Assembly (NCBI RefSeq): GCF_003063645.1
Contig: NZ_NESJ01000002.1
Location: 62,001 to 126,000, forward strand
Direction: 5' to 3'
Source of the DNA: Limnohabitans sp. 2KL-51
GTDB taxonomy: Bacteria; Pseudomonadota; Gammaproteobacteria; Burkholderiales; Burkholderiaceae_C
DNA length: 64,000 bases
The notes under the pieces are model-generated. The model saw only the letters and a program-made list of their open reading frames with translations, was not told where the DNA came from and did not search any database. Shown piece by piece: positions 26,091 to 34,371 of the stretch. The position numbers and the translations under genes are program-made. Positions within the stretch are counted from its first letter, which is position 1. Every line of letters starts with the position of its first letter.

Positions 26091-26722
26091 GTTGGCCCCT
26101 CGATGAAATTTTTCAGAATTTTAAAACCGGCTTTTGAACTTTTTTCGGGATGGAACTGTGTGCCCCACACATGACCTCGGCGCACGGCTGCCGTGACTGT
26201 CGGGCCGTAGTCGGTCGTGGCGATCACGTCGGCCACGTTTTGAGCTTGGAATGCGTAGCTGTGAACAAAGTAAAAGTCGGTCTCAGCGGGTATGCCGTTG
26301 AACAAGGAATCTTTGGTGTGGCCACAACTCACGGCATTCCAACCCGCGTGCGGCACCCGAAGTTGACAACCCAAGGCGGCGAGGTGTTTTACCTGCCCGG
26401 GTACAAAACCCAAACCAGTAACAGGCTCGCCATTGACGGCCCCCTCCGTGCTGCTGTCGGCCAACAATTGCATGCCCACACAAACACCCAAAAGCGGCCT
26501 GTTGTAACCAAGCACCTCTTCTTTGAGCGCAGCGATCCAGTGCCCTGCCTCCAGCATGCGGACACAATCTGCAAAATTACCAACGCCAGGCAATATAAGA
26601 CAATCGGTAGCGTGCATATCAGACGTGCGGTTGACCAACACGGGGGAGACACGCAGCACTTCCAAAGCCCGCACCACAGATCCCAAATTACCCACACCGT
26701 AATCGATGACGCCGACTCTCAT
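26084..26722 (-). CDS. hisH: HisH-like glutamine amidotransferase subunit
   Basis: The 212-residue class-I glutamine amidotransferase should hydrolyse glutamine and channel ammonia to the HisF-like barrel. The catalytic triad is visible: Cys81 in LGVCVGMQLL, and His191 and Glu193 in TQFHPEKS. The N-terminus IDYGVGNLGSV is typical of HisH. It overlaps the hisF start by seven bases and begins about ten bases after pseA ends. Presence in the pse operon points to acetamidino sugar formation with PseA and HisF. Confidence 0.87.
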   Translation of the reverse strand: MRVGVIDYGVGNLGSVVRALEVLRVSPVLVNRTSDMHATDCLILPGVGNFADCVRMLEAGHWIAALKEEVLGYNRPLLGVCVGMQLLADSSTEGAVNGEPVTGLGFVPGQVKHLAALGCQLRVPHAGWNAVSCGHTKDSLFNGIPAETDFYFVHSYAFQAQNVADVIATTDYGPTVTAAVRRGHVWGTQFHPEKSSKAGFKILKNFIEGPTC

Positions 26723-26732
26723 GACTTAGCGA

Positions 26733-27884
26733 TCAGACATTGTCGTCATTAATTTTCGTCAGGTTACCAAGCCGGTCTTTCACCAAAGCACCGCCGACAT
26801 CCCGTTTGAAAATTTTCTTGTTGGTGAATTGATCACAGAGTCGAATGAACTCATCAACAGACATATCAAGTGGCTGCAGAATGTCCTTCAAAGGCTTACC
26901 CAAATATTCCCAAGGAAACAAACCATCCAGGCGCTTAACGGCTTCAATACCATCTTGACGAGTCAAACGACCGCGGCGAATATGCAGACAAGCCAAGTCT
27001 GTAGCACGACCAAAACCAAACTTCAAAAATTTAAAGTAGTCGTGAATGCCTGTGTGGTGATTGTCCAAATTCTCATAGTTCACCATCGAACCCTCGACCA
27101 CCTTGTGGTAGGTTTGAAAGCCGTTAGCTTGAGAAATTAAAGTGTTTGAGAGGCCATCCCAAGGAATGTAATGCCCCAAAAACAAACCAGTCACGCCCAC
27201 CCTTTGAAGATCTTCATCCTTGGGGTAGGTATATGAAATGAGGTGCTTGGCCTCAATGCCTTCTTGGCCAATCAGGTCTGAGACCCGCATGCCCAGCATG
27301 CCACCAAATTCCTCAAGCCAACGTCGCGTAAGAACGTTGTTTTCGGCTGCTGCCGCAGGGCCACCATACTCGTTTTGAGAGTTTTCACCCCAAACAATCA
27401 ACGGCACATTGAATTGAACTGCAGCTCGAACCGGTATGGTGAAAATGCCCACATGCTCTGGCCATGAAATATCACCCACTTGAGTCAAACCCACACGGTT
27501 CAGTTTGGCACGAACCAAAGGGTTGGGCGAAACCTCAATGTAATCAACGCCCAAACGCTTGAGGTTTTCGATATTGGCCCGACCCAATGGAGACAAATCA
27601 CAAGTGGTAGAGGTAACGCACAATGGGTTCAACCCCAACTGAAGCATGCGCACCACTTGATAAGTGCTGTCCTTGCCACCGCTAACAGGAACAATACAGT
27701 CCCAATTAGCGCCATCTTTTTGGCGGTATTTATCGAGCAACCTTAAAAGCTCTTGATAACGCGCATCCCAATCGACCTCATTGCGTCTCTCGAAGCTACG
27801 GCATGCGTTACAAATTCCTTCTTCATCTATTTGAAGGTCAGGCTTGGTATCCGGCATGACACAGCATTTGCAATATTTGAGCAT
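26733..27884 (-). CDS. pseA: N-acetyl sugar amidotransferase PseA/WbpG
   Basis: PseA/WbpG enzymes adenylate a sugar acetamido group and replace its oxygen with ammonia to give an acetamidino group. The 383-residue product has an N-terminal Cys cluster (C5, C7/C8, C25, C28, of the C-x-x-C metal type) and the ATP pyrophosphatase P-loop SGGKDS at residues 68-73. ENSQNEYGG and YIPWDGLSN lie further on. With HisH and HisF it forms the known three-gene set. In Campylobacter, PseA makes the acetamidino form of pseudaminic acid, so Pse5Ac7Am is the likely product. Which nitrogen is modified is not visible in the sequence. Confidence 0.9.
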   Translation of the reverse strand: MLKYCKCCVMPDTKPDLQIDEEGICNACRSFERRNEVDWDARYQELLRLLDKYRQKDGANWDCIVPVSGGKDSTYQVVRMLQLGLNPLCVTSTTCDLSPLGRANIENLKRLGVDYIEVSPNPLVRAKLNRVGLTQVGDISWPEHVGIFTIPVRAAVQFNVPLIVWGENSQNEYGGPAAAAENNVLTRRWLEEFGGMLGMRVSDLIGQEGIEAKHLISYTYPKDEDLQRVGVTGLFLGHYIPWDGLSNTLISQANGFQTYHKVVEGSMVNYENLDNHHTGIHDYFKFLKFGFGRATDLACLHIRRGRLTRQDGIEAVKRLDGLFPWEYLGKPLKDILQPLDMSVDEFIRLCDQFTNKKIFKRDVGGALVKDRLGNLTKINDDNV

Positions 27885-27895
27885 TTCAACAACTC

Positions 27896-28519
27896 CTAAT
27901 CTATTTTTTCCATCAAAAACCAGGTGATGTCATCCTGCGGGAATTTGGGGTCCCGTCGGTAGGAAAATCCATAGTCAACCAGTTTGAGTTGGGGGTGTCT
28001 GTCCATCATTTCACCAGCAAAATCTCGCTTAAAAAGGCGATCACTGTGACCACGATAAGGAATCGCTACTGGAGCGGGGTTGTAATACTCTGCTACGAGC
28101 AAATATTGACCACATGCTGCGAATAACTTGTCGTACACCTGCGGCAACACTTCTGGATTCAGGTGAATCAAGACACCCTTGATCAAAGTCAGGTCCCATT
28201 GCTGTGAAGACGTAAAGTCCAGAATGGACTGATTGATAACTTGATTGGTTGGAATGACCTTGCCCAAAGCCTCTGCCGCATCCGCATTGATTTCAATGGC
28301 ATGCGCATCTAAGTCGGGATGCAACAACTTTAGAGCTTTGAGGTTCATGCCAATGTTGGCGCCAAATTCAATGCAAGTTTTGAAGCCTTTAGCCTGATGT
28401 AAAGCCTTGGCGAAAAAAGCCAAGTTGGAAGCCAACAGGGCATCCCCTTGGTTACGCTGTATGTATTCAGTTCCAAAATCACCTGCCCAAAAGGCTTCTT
28501 GATCAGTTTTAAAGGTCAT
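27896..28519 (-). CDS. Pseudaminic acid biosynthesis-associated methylase
   Basis: The 207-residue protein is a SAM-dependent methyltransferase. Motif I is CIEFGANIGMNLKALKLL near residues 50-67, with acidic HAIEINADAAEAL after it and LIKGVLIHLNPEVL as the post-motif segment. It resembles the small methylases repeatedly found inside pseudaminic acid operons. Its start overlaps the end of pseF by 11 bases, so it is translated as part of the operon. The methylated position is unknown; methylated pseudaminic acid derivatives on flagellin are documented in other bacteria. Confidence 0.8.
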   Translation of the reverse strand: MTFKTDQEAFWAGDFGTEYIQRNQGDALLASNLAFFAKALHQAKGFKTCIEFGANIGMNLKALKLLHPDLDAHAIEINADAAEALGKVIPTNQVINQSILDFTSSQQWDLTLIKGVLIHLNPEVLPQVYDKLFAACGQYLLVAEYYNPAPVAIPYRGHSDRLFKRDFAGEMMDRHPQLKLVDYGFSYRRDPKFPQDDITWFLMEKID

Positions 28520-29219
28520 GATTTTTTTCTGTATGTTTATTCAAAATTTCAAACATCATTTCAGCTCGAATCCAGTCGTCCAAGGTGTCAATGTCTTGGA
28601 CTCTGTAGCGTGGCAAGAAGAGGGGTATCGCAAACTCTGAGTGCAAAGGGGTCGACGACAGCCAAGCTTCAGCCCGTCCCCAATAAAACTGACCAGCATC
28701 GTGATAAGCCTCCTCAAGGTCTTGTGATCTTGTGTTGTATTGATCTGGGTTGAACATTTCGATGCGTTGTTGCTGAGTGATGCGAAACGAACGTTGAATG
28801 GGGGCTGCAAAATTGGTCACCGTAAACGCATACAACGCGTCGGACTTTATTAGCAAGTTAAGACCTTGTCGCAAGTCTTTACTCTGGATAAAAGGCGCTG
28901 TGGCATACAAGCAGCAGACAAATTCTACGGGGCCATACTGCTGAGATATCCATTTGATAGCGTGAGTCACAACGGGGATGGTGGCAGTGTGATCGTCAGA
29001 CAATTCTGGCGGGCGCACAAAGGGCACCTCTGCCCCATAGGCTCGGGCCACATCGGCAATTTCGGCGTCGTCAGTGCTCACGATGATGCGATCGAAACAC
29101 CCACCTTGGATGGCGGCCTCGATGGACCATGCGATCATGGGTTTGCCGCCAAAGAGTTTGATGTTCTTGCGGGGTATGCGTTTGCTGCCCCCGCGAGCAG
29201 GGATGACCGCCAGTCTCAT
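28509..29219 (-). CDS. pseF: CMP-pseudaminic acid synthetase PseF
   Basis: PseF activates pseudaminic acid with CTP to CMP-pseudaminic acid, the donor for flagellin glycosylation. The 236-residue enzyme has the cytidylyltransferase N-terminus MRLAVIPARGGSKRIPRKNI. It also has IVSTDDAEIADVARAYGAEV, then HTATIPVVTHAI, and the Asp-containing DIDTLDDW near the C-terminus. It overlaps the end of pseC by four bases. PseF and the related NeuA/LegF are similar, and the neighbours PseB, C, G, H and I define the substrate. Confidence 0.94.
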   Translation of the reverse strand: MRLAVIPARGGSKRIPRKNIKLFGGKPMIAWSIEAAIQGGCFDRIIVSTDDAEIADVARAYGAEVPFVRPPELSDDHTATIPVVTHAIKWISQQYGPVEFVCCLYATAPFIQSKDLRQGLNLLIKSDALYAFTVTNFAAPIQRSFRITQQQRIEMFNPDQYNTRSQDLEEAYHDAGQFYWGRAEAWLSSTPLHSEFAIPLFLPRYRVQDIDTLDDWIRAEMMFEILNKHTEKNHDL

Positions 29220-30376
29220 AAGCCCATGGCCTCGCGCAAGCAGTTGGACACAAATTGAAGTTCCTCATCGGTCAAATTGACGTGCATTGGGATGCTGATG
29301 GCCTCGCGGTAGTACTGCTCGGCTTGCGGAAAGTCGCCCTGCTTGAAGCCCATTTGTTGGTAAAAGGGCTGCGTGTGCACCGGGATGTAGTGCAGATTGA
29401 CCATGATGTCATTGGCCCTCAGTGCTTCAAACACTTGGCGGTGGGTGGCGCTGATTTTGTCGAGCTGCAAGCGGACCACATACAGGTGGTAAGCGCTGTG
29501 GCTGTCTTGGTGTTGCCAAGGCAGGGTGAGCGGCAGGTCGGCCAAGAGTTCGCTGTAACGGTGCGCAATGTCGTGGCGGCGTTGCACGTAGTCAACCAGA
29601 CGCGTCATTTGACTGACACCCAGCGCGGCTTGCATGTCGGTCATGCGGTAGTTAAAGCCCAGCGCCACTTGTTGGTAATACCAAGGGCCTTGCATCGGCT
29701 CGGTCATCAAGGCTGGGTCGCGGGTGATGCCGTGGCTGCGCAGCAGGCCCAGCCGTGTGGCCAGTTCGTAGCTGTTGGTCAGGGCCATGCCGCCCTCGCC
29801 CGTGGTGATGATCTTGACGGGGTGAAAACTGAAAACGGTGATGTCGCTGTAGCGGCCATTGCCAATCGGCTCACCTTTGTATCGGCCGCCGATGGCGTGC
29901 GAGGCGTCTTCGATGATTTTGAAACCGTACTTTTGACCCAGCGCGTGGATGGCGGCCATGTCACAGGGTTGGCCGGTCAGGTGAACGGGCACAACCACCT
30001 TGGGCAGCTTGTTGGCTTTTTGGGCCTGGATGAGTTTTTCTTCAAGCCTTTGCGGGCACAGGTTGTAGGTGCGCGGGTCGATATCGACAAAGTCGACCTG
30101 TGCGCCGCAATACAGGGCGCAATTGGACGATGCCACAAAGGTGTTGGGCGTGGTCCAAAGCCAGTCGCCGGGGCCAAGCTCGAGGGCCAGGCAAGCAATA
30201 TGAAGGGCTGCGGTGGCGTTGCTCACAGCCACTGCGTGTTGGGCACCGGTGTGGTTCGCCACACATTGCTCAAACTGCGCAATGGCCGGGCCCTGGGTCA
30301 GGTTGACGGATTTCAGGACAGCCACAACGGCGTCGATGTCGTCTTGCGTAATATCCTGACGGCCATAGTGGATCAT
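29216..30376 (-). CDS. pseC: PseC aminotransferase
   Basis: PseC transfers an amino group to C4 of the 4-keto sugar made by PseB. The 386-residue PLP enzyme is of the DegT/DnrJ/EryC1 fold. It has ATAALHIACLALELGPGDWL near residues 60, then EDASHAIGGRYKG, and the Schiff-base Lys in VFSFHPVKIITTGEGG (about residue 188). The C-terminal NLHYIPVHTQPFYQQMGFKQ is typical of PseC. It overlaps pseF by four bases and begins three bases after the pseB stop. Confidence 0.95.
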   Translation of the reverse strand: MIHYGRQDITQDDIDAVVAVLKSVNLTQGPAIAQFEQCVANHTGAQHAVAVSNATAALHIACLALELGPGDWLWTTPNTFVASSNCALYCGAQVDFVDIDPRTYNLCPQRLEEKLIQAQKANKLPKVVVPVHLTGQPCDMAAIHALGQKYGFKIIEDASHAIGGRYKGEPIGNGRYSDITVFSFHPVKIITTGEGGMALTNSYELATRLGLLRSHGITRDPALMTEPMQGPWYYQQVALGFNYRMTDMQAALGVSQMTRLVDYVQRRHDIAHRYSELLADLPLTLPWQHQDSHSAYHLYVVRLQLDKISATHRQVFEALRANDIMVNLHYIPVHTQPFYQQMGFKQGDFPQAEQYYREAISIPMHVNLTDEELQFVSNCLREAMGL

Positions 30377-30379
30377 GAC

Positions 30380-31378
30380 TCAGATGCTTCCGATCTTGTC
30401 TTTGTTCACATAGATCCAGTCCTGCAATTGCTTGTCGGACATCCATTCTGCATTGTTGTCACTGGCATACACAAAACCCTCAGGCACTTTGACCCCTGTT
30501 TTGATGCGCTTGGGGCAATTGGCCCATCCGTTGATGGTGGGCAAAATTTTGAAATGCTCAGGATATTCGTAGGTGTAATGCGAGTCTTCTGCGCTGATCA
30601 TTTGCTCATGGAGTTTTTCGCCTGGGCGAATCCCGACCACGTCCTGGCGAGCCTCTGGTGCCACCACGCGCGCCAGATCAGTCATTTTCATGGATGGGAT
30701 TTTTTTGACGTAAATTTCACCGCCCACCATGTCTTCAAAGGCGTGCCAGACCAGTTCGACGCCTTCTTCCAAGGAAATCATGAAACGCGTCATGCGCTTG
30801 TCGGTGATCGGCAAGACACCTTTGTCTTTGATGGACATGAAGAAAGGGATCACAGAGCCACGAGAGCCCATGACGTTGCCATATCGGACCACTGAAAATC
30901 TTGTCGTTTTTCCGCCAGAGTAGGAGTTACCGGCGACAAACAATTTGTCTGAGGCCAGTTTGGTCGCCCCATACAGATTAATCGGGCTGCTGGCTTTGTC
31001 GGTCGACAGGGCCACCACCCTTTTGACGCCTTTGTCAATGCAGGCATCAATCAGGTTCATGGCCCCCATGATGTTGGTTTTGACACACTCAAAGGGGTTG
31101 TATTCGGCCGTTGGCACAATTTTGGTGGCAGCAGCGTGCACGACATAGTCCACGCCGTCCAGGGCGCGATGCAAACGGTCTTTATCGCGCACATCGCCAA
31201 TGAAAAATCGAACCCGATCATCGCCCTCGAACTTCTTGGCCATGTCCCATTGTTTCATCTCGTCGCGTGAAAAGACGATGATCTTTTTGGGGTTGTACCT
31301 TTTGAGCGTCATGGGTACAAAAGTGTTACCGAACGAGCCGGTACCGCCAGTCACCAAAACAGTTTGATTTGCAAACAT
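30380..31378 (-). CDS. pseB: PseB UDP-GlcNAc 4,6-dehydratase/5-epimerase
   Basis: PseB catalyses the first step of pseudaminic acid synthesis, from UDP-GlcNAc to the 4-keto-6-deoxy-L-arabino sugar. The 332-residue SDR protein has the NAD motif TGGTGSFG at residues 10-17, AAATKIVPTAEYNPFECVKT, the catalytic YGATK region and the C-terminal GIRPGEKLHEQMISAEDSHY that is diagnostic for PseB. I chose the ATG at 31376-31378, which has AGGAGA six bases before it. The longer frame to 31453 reads through the sigma-54-type promoter at 31403-31418. It is the first gene of the ten-gene pse operon. Confidence 0.95.
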   Translation of the reverse strand: MFANQTVLVTGGTGSFGNTFVPMTLKRYNPKKIIVFSRDEMKQWDMAKKFEGDDRVRFFIGDVRDKDRLHRALDGVDYVVHAAATKIVPTAEYNPFECVKTNIMGAMNLIDACIDKGVKRVVALSTDKASSPINLYGATKLASDKLFVAGNSYSGGKTTRFSVVRYGNVMGSRGSVIPFFMSIKDKGVLPITDKRMTRFMISLEEGVELVWHAFEDMVGGEIYVKKIPSMKMTDLARVVAPEARQDVVGIRPGEKLHEQMISAEDSHYTYEYPEHFKILPTINGWANCPKRIKTGVKVPEGFVYASDNNAEWMSDKQLQDWIYVNKDKIGSI

Positions 31379-31402
31379 CGTTATCTCCTGATTCACTAGC
31401 CA

Positions 31403-31418
31403 AGCAACATACAGGCCA
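31403..31418 (-). promoter_or_regulatory. Sigma-54-type promoter of the pse operon
   Basis: On the minus strand TGGCCTGTATGTTGCT matches TGGCACG-N4-TTGCT with two mismatches, and both GG (-24) and GC (-12) are in place. Transcription would start near 31392, about 14 bases before the pseB ATG. This fixes the pseB start and suggests the glycosylation genes respond to the same sigma factor as the hook-basal-body operon. Confidence 0.65.
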
Positions 31419-31524
31419 GCTTTGAAGTCGCACTGTCGGATTATCGACTTCAACAGTTCACCAGAAAATTGAACTCGCAGTGCTTTTTGTCATAGCGCCT
31501 GGTCGCCTTGAAGAGCGGTCATCT

Positions 31525-31541
31525 TTGGCCGCAAGCGGCAA
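31525..31541. promoter_or_regulatory. TTGGCCGC-AA-GCGGCAA element, candidate activator site
   Basis: The inverted repeat GCCGC-AA-GCGGC lies inside TTGGCCGCAAGCGGCAA, and ATTGC follows a few bases later. Both half-site spellings also occur in the cluster at 2771-2830 before the flgB sigma-54 promoter. It lies about 140 bases upstream of the pse start point and about 330 upstream of the flagellin 2 start point, so one site could serve both directions. Confidence 0.4.
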
Positions 31542-31648
31542 AAAATTGCAGTGTGCCCTTTTTTGACCCAAGAGGTCTTATTGATCCGGCCCGATGAAGT
31601 TTGAATGGCCCATGTTTTTGTCGGCCATGTGGATATTTTTGTCTTTGC

Positions 31649-31718
31649 AGGAGCCCACCCTGTGGGCGATGGTTTTCAGGGCGTGTTCCACGCCCATCGC
31701 CCACAGGGGTGGGCTCCT
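31649..31718. repeat. REP-like inverted repeat (REPIN-type element)
   Basis: The arm AGGAGCCCACCCTGTGGGCG plus ATGG (31649-31672) is repeated inverted at 31694-31718 with one extra C, separated by 21 bases. Each arm also contains its own short palindrome CCCAC-CCT-GTGGG. The layout and the wording (GTAGGAGCCCAC...) recall the GTAGGAGCGAGC REP/REPIN elements of Pseudomonas. The right arm is followed by six A residues, so on the minus strand it also resembles a hairpin element. No transposase is nearby. Confidence 0.65.
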
Positions 31719-31841
31719 ACAAAAAAGCGATCTCTTGCTATGTTGATCAAGACTTCAATGGGCCGAAGCAATAGGCGGGCTACTGGTCACAGCTTCTTCA
31801 ATCAACCCCTGTTTGGGAAACGACAGGGAGGCAAAAAAATC

Positions 31842-31857
31842 AGGCACAACTATTGCT
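31842..31857 (+). promoter_or_regulatory. Sigma-54-type promoter facing flagellin 2
   Basis: AGGCACAACTATTGCT matches TGGCACG-N4-TTGCT except at the first base and the seventh (A for G). Transcription would start near 31868, leaving an unusually long leader of about 262 bases. Flagellin 1 in contrast has a sigma-28-type promoter. In vibrios one flagellin is sigma-54 dependent and the others sigma-28 dependent, so a split of this kind is known. Confidence 0.5.
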
Positions 31858-32129
31858 TCAAGGGCTGTCATACCGATTCGGCCATGAACATTGCCGATTT
31901 ATCGACAACTTCTTTGGAGACATCTGAATGAGCTCTTTCACGAAAAAACCTGCTGCCAGCCAGTCGATTGAGGAAATATGCAGTCGATTTCGACATGTCT
32001 TTATTTATTGTGAACTTAAGTTTGTTTCATTTCTAAATTGATTACAAAAATATTGATTCAAAGCCCCAGACAGATTTACGAACGAACTGAATTTTGACCT
32101 CTCAACCACGAATTTAACGAAAGAAAATC

Positions 32130-34184
32130 ATGAGCGTTATCAACACCAACATCAAGTCTTTGGTCGCACAAAATGCGATGTCCAAAAACAACCGCGACGT
32201 TTCGACTGCGATGCAGCAGTTGTCCACGGGCAAGCGCATCAACAGCGCCAAAGACGACGCAGCAGGCCTGGCCATTTCCACCCGAATGGAAGCCCAGACT
32301 CGCGGCCTGAACATGGCCATTCGCAACGCCAACGACGGCATCTCTTTGATGCAAACGGGTGAAGGCGCCATGAACGAAGTCACCGACATCTTGCAGCGCA
32401 TGCGTGAATTGGCCGTGCAATCGGTCAACGGCACCAACAACGATTCCGACCGAGTCGCTTTGAATGACGAAGTTATTCAGCTCAAGGCTGAAATTGAACG
32501 CATTGCCACCACCACCGAATTCAACAGTCAAAAACTGCTGGATGGCTCGTTCAAGAACAAAACCTTGCAAATCGGTGACAAAGCCGACCAGACCATGAAG
32601 CTGGGCATCGATTCGATTCGCCTCAAAGATCTGGGCATGGGCGGTCCAGCGGGCGCTGTCGATGCCTTGGTCGGTGCGCGCACAAACCTTGGTGCTGTCA
32701 ACGCCGGCAACATTATGATCAACGACCAAGCGCTGGATGCTATTGCTTCAACTGACGACTTGGAAGACGTGATCGCCAACATCAACACCAGCGTCGACAA
32801 CGTGACGGCCAGTGGCTTCAACGTGGTGGTGGCCAGAAATGTCGGTGACGGTGTCACAGCCAACGGTGAGTTCGAACTCACCGTCACAGCCCTGGGTGCC
32901 GCTACCCCTACTGTTTACGCCATCTCTGCCTCAAACAGCATGGAAGAGTTGGTCGCCAACATCAATGCCGAGGCCGGTGCGATGGTTCAAGCCAGTGTCA
33001 ACGATGAGGGCAGGCTGGTTTTGTCCAACAACACTGGCGCCACGATTACTGTTGATGACAGTTCCGCACCCTCAGCAACTTCTTACGATGGTGGTTCTGG
33101 ATTCTTGGGCGCACAGACTGATTTCATGGGTTTCTTGAAATTGGAATCTGACGATGGCAACCCAGTCCGAATTGACACGGGTAATGGTGGTTCTCTGGCC
33201 GATTTGGAAAGCTTGGGTTTCCGCCGAACGACATCTGATGTAGGCAGTGCAAATGACGCTTACTCGGTCACAGGCTCCGCATTAGCAGCCGCTGGTGTCA
33301 CCACTGCATGGGGGGCAACTGATATCAAAATCAACGGCACGGCCATTTACAGTTCCGAAATTGCCACCACTTCTTTCCAAGGCAAACTGGATGCGATCAA
33401 CAATTTCTCTGCCGATACGGGTGTGATTGCTACCGCCTACATTGATCAAAGTTTTGCCATGACAGACGCACAAGTTGCAGCCCTGTCGACTGGTGCAACC
33501 CTGGCCTTCAATGGAACAACAGTATTTTCAGGAGCTGCCGCCACAACCGTCGGTAGTGTCATCACCGCAATCAACCTCAAAACAACCGAAACTGGTATCA
33601 CTGCAGAAAGAACGCCGGGCGGCTTCCGCTTGACAGGTGCAAACGTGCAATCACTGACAGTTGGTGGCACAGCAGTAGCCACCTTGACAGCTTTTACAGT
33701 AGGTACTACTTTCGCATCGATACGTTTGGACTCTGCTACAAACAGCCCTATCAGCATTGAACTGGGTGATGATGCAACAACCATTGGTGAACATGGTTTG
33801 TTGGAGGCCAATGTCGGCGCAGCCGACTTCCAGGTTAACGCAGCGAGTATGGGCGTCGCATCTGGCAGCAGTCTGACGGGTTTGAACGTGAGCAGTGACA
33901 AAGCAGCCAGTGCAGCCTTGGCGACGATTGATTCAGCCATGGAAACCGTCAGTGCCATACGCAGCAAATTGGGTGCAATGCAGAACCGTTTGAACAGCAC
34001 GATGGACAACCTGGCCAACGTGGTGACCAACACCGAGGCTTCGCGCAGTCGCATTCAAGACACCGACTACGCCAAAGCCAGCAGCGAATTGGCCCGGACG
34101 CAGATCATTCAGCAAGCGGCTACTGCCATGCTGGCACAGGCCAATCAAGATCCACAAACAGTGATGCAACTCTTGCAAAACTGA
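32130..34184 (+). CDS. fliC: Flagellin, large form (paralogue 2)
   Basis: This second filament subunit has 684 residues, standard flagellin D0/D1 ends ([20 protein letters not shown]; final [14 protein letters not shown]) and an enlarged central part. The DNA from about 32220 to 32540 is nearly identical to 16620-16940 of paralogue 1, while the middle has diverged with many synonymous and conservative changes. The central sequence keeps the [13 protein letters not shown] segment and many Ser/Thr residues, as expected for a glycosylated surface domain. The ribosome site (GAAAG) is weaker than that of paralogue 1. It is separated from pseB by the regulatory spacer and transcribed away from it. 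Confidence 0.97.
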   Translation: MSVINTNIKSLVAQNAMSKNNRDVSTAMQQLSTGKRINSAKDDAAGLAISTRMEAQTRGLNMAIRNANDGISLMQTGEGAMNEVTDILQRMRELAVQSVNGTNNDSDRVALNDEVIQLKAEIERIATTTEFNSQKLLDGSFKNKTLQIGDKADQTMKLGIDSIRLKDLGMGGPAGAVDALVGARTNLGAVNAGNIMINDQALDAIASTDDLEDVIANINTSVDNVTASGFNVVVARNVGDGVTANGEFELTVTALGAATPTVYAISASNSMEELVANINAEAGAMVQASVNDEGRLVLSNNTGATITVDDSSAPSATSYDGGSGFLGAQTDFMGFLKLESDDGNPVRIDTGNGGSLADLESLGFRRTTSDVGSANDAYSVTGSALAAAGVTTAWGATDIKINGTAIYSSEIATTSFQGKLDAINNFSADTGVIATAYIDQSFAMTDAQVAALSTGATLAFNGTTVFSGAAATTVGSVITAINLKTTETGITAERTPGGFRLTGANVQSLTVGGTAVATLTAFTVGTTFASIRLDSATNSPISIELGDDATTIGEHGLLEANVGAADFQVNAASMGVASGSSLTGLNVSSDKAASAALATIDSAMETVSAIRSKLGAMQNRLNSTMDNLANVVTNTEASRSRIQDTDYAKASSELARTQIIQQAATAMLAQANQDPQTVMQLLQN

Positions 34185-34371
34185 TGAGTTAAATTCTTGA
34201 CAGTCAAATAATTTGATGACTTGATTGTTTGTATTTAACTCAATTTTTTTTCTATCTAAAAGATTAAAAAAATCCCATATGGAAAATCGAATGAACACCA
34301 ACAAGCTTGTCGGGCTTTTTGGCCTTGTTGGCCTGTAAAGCCTGGCAGCATAAATACGATACGAGACCCTG

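Larger units (their letters stand above)
31379..32129. other. 750-base spacer between pseB and flagellin 2
   Basis: No convincing gene lies here; short open frames lack ribosome sites and family features. The spacer holds the pseB promoter, a TTGGCCGC/GCGGCAA element, a REP-like inverted repeat, and a sigma-54-type promoter facing flagellin 2. About 260 bases of AT-rich leader follow before the flagellin ATG. I see no sigma-28 promoter with a CCGAT-type -10 box in that leader. Confidence 0.6.

Noticed and set aside
25323-26722. Histidine biosynthesis genes hisF and hisH
   Set aside because: No other his gene is present and both overlap or adjoin pse genes and pseA; the acetamidino sugar role explains them better.
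29255-30895. A 546-codon rightward frame opposite pseC and pseB
   Set aside because: It is antisense to two genes with full enzyme motifs, shows no domain pattern and has no ribosome site.
31605-31931. A 108-codon frame in the spacer before flagellin 2
   Set aside because: It runs through the REP-like inverted repeat and the sigma-54 element, has no ribosome site and no family features.
34298-34331. Hairpin CCAACAAG/CTTGTTGG after flagellin 2 as a terminator
   Set aside because: The 18-base loop is long and no T-tract follows the 3' arm, so support is too weak.
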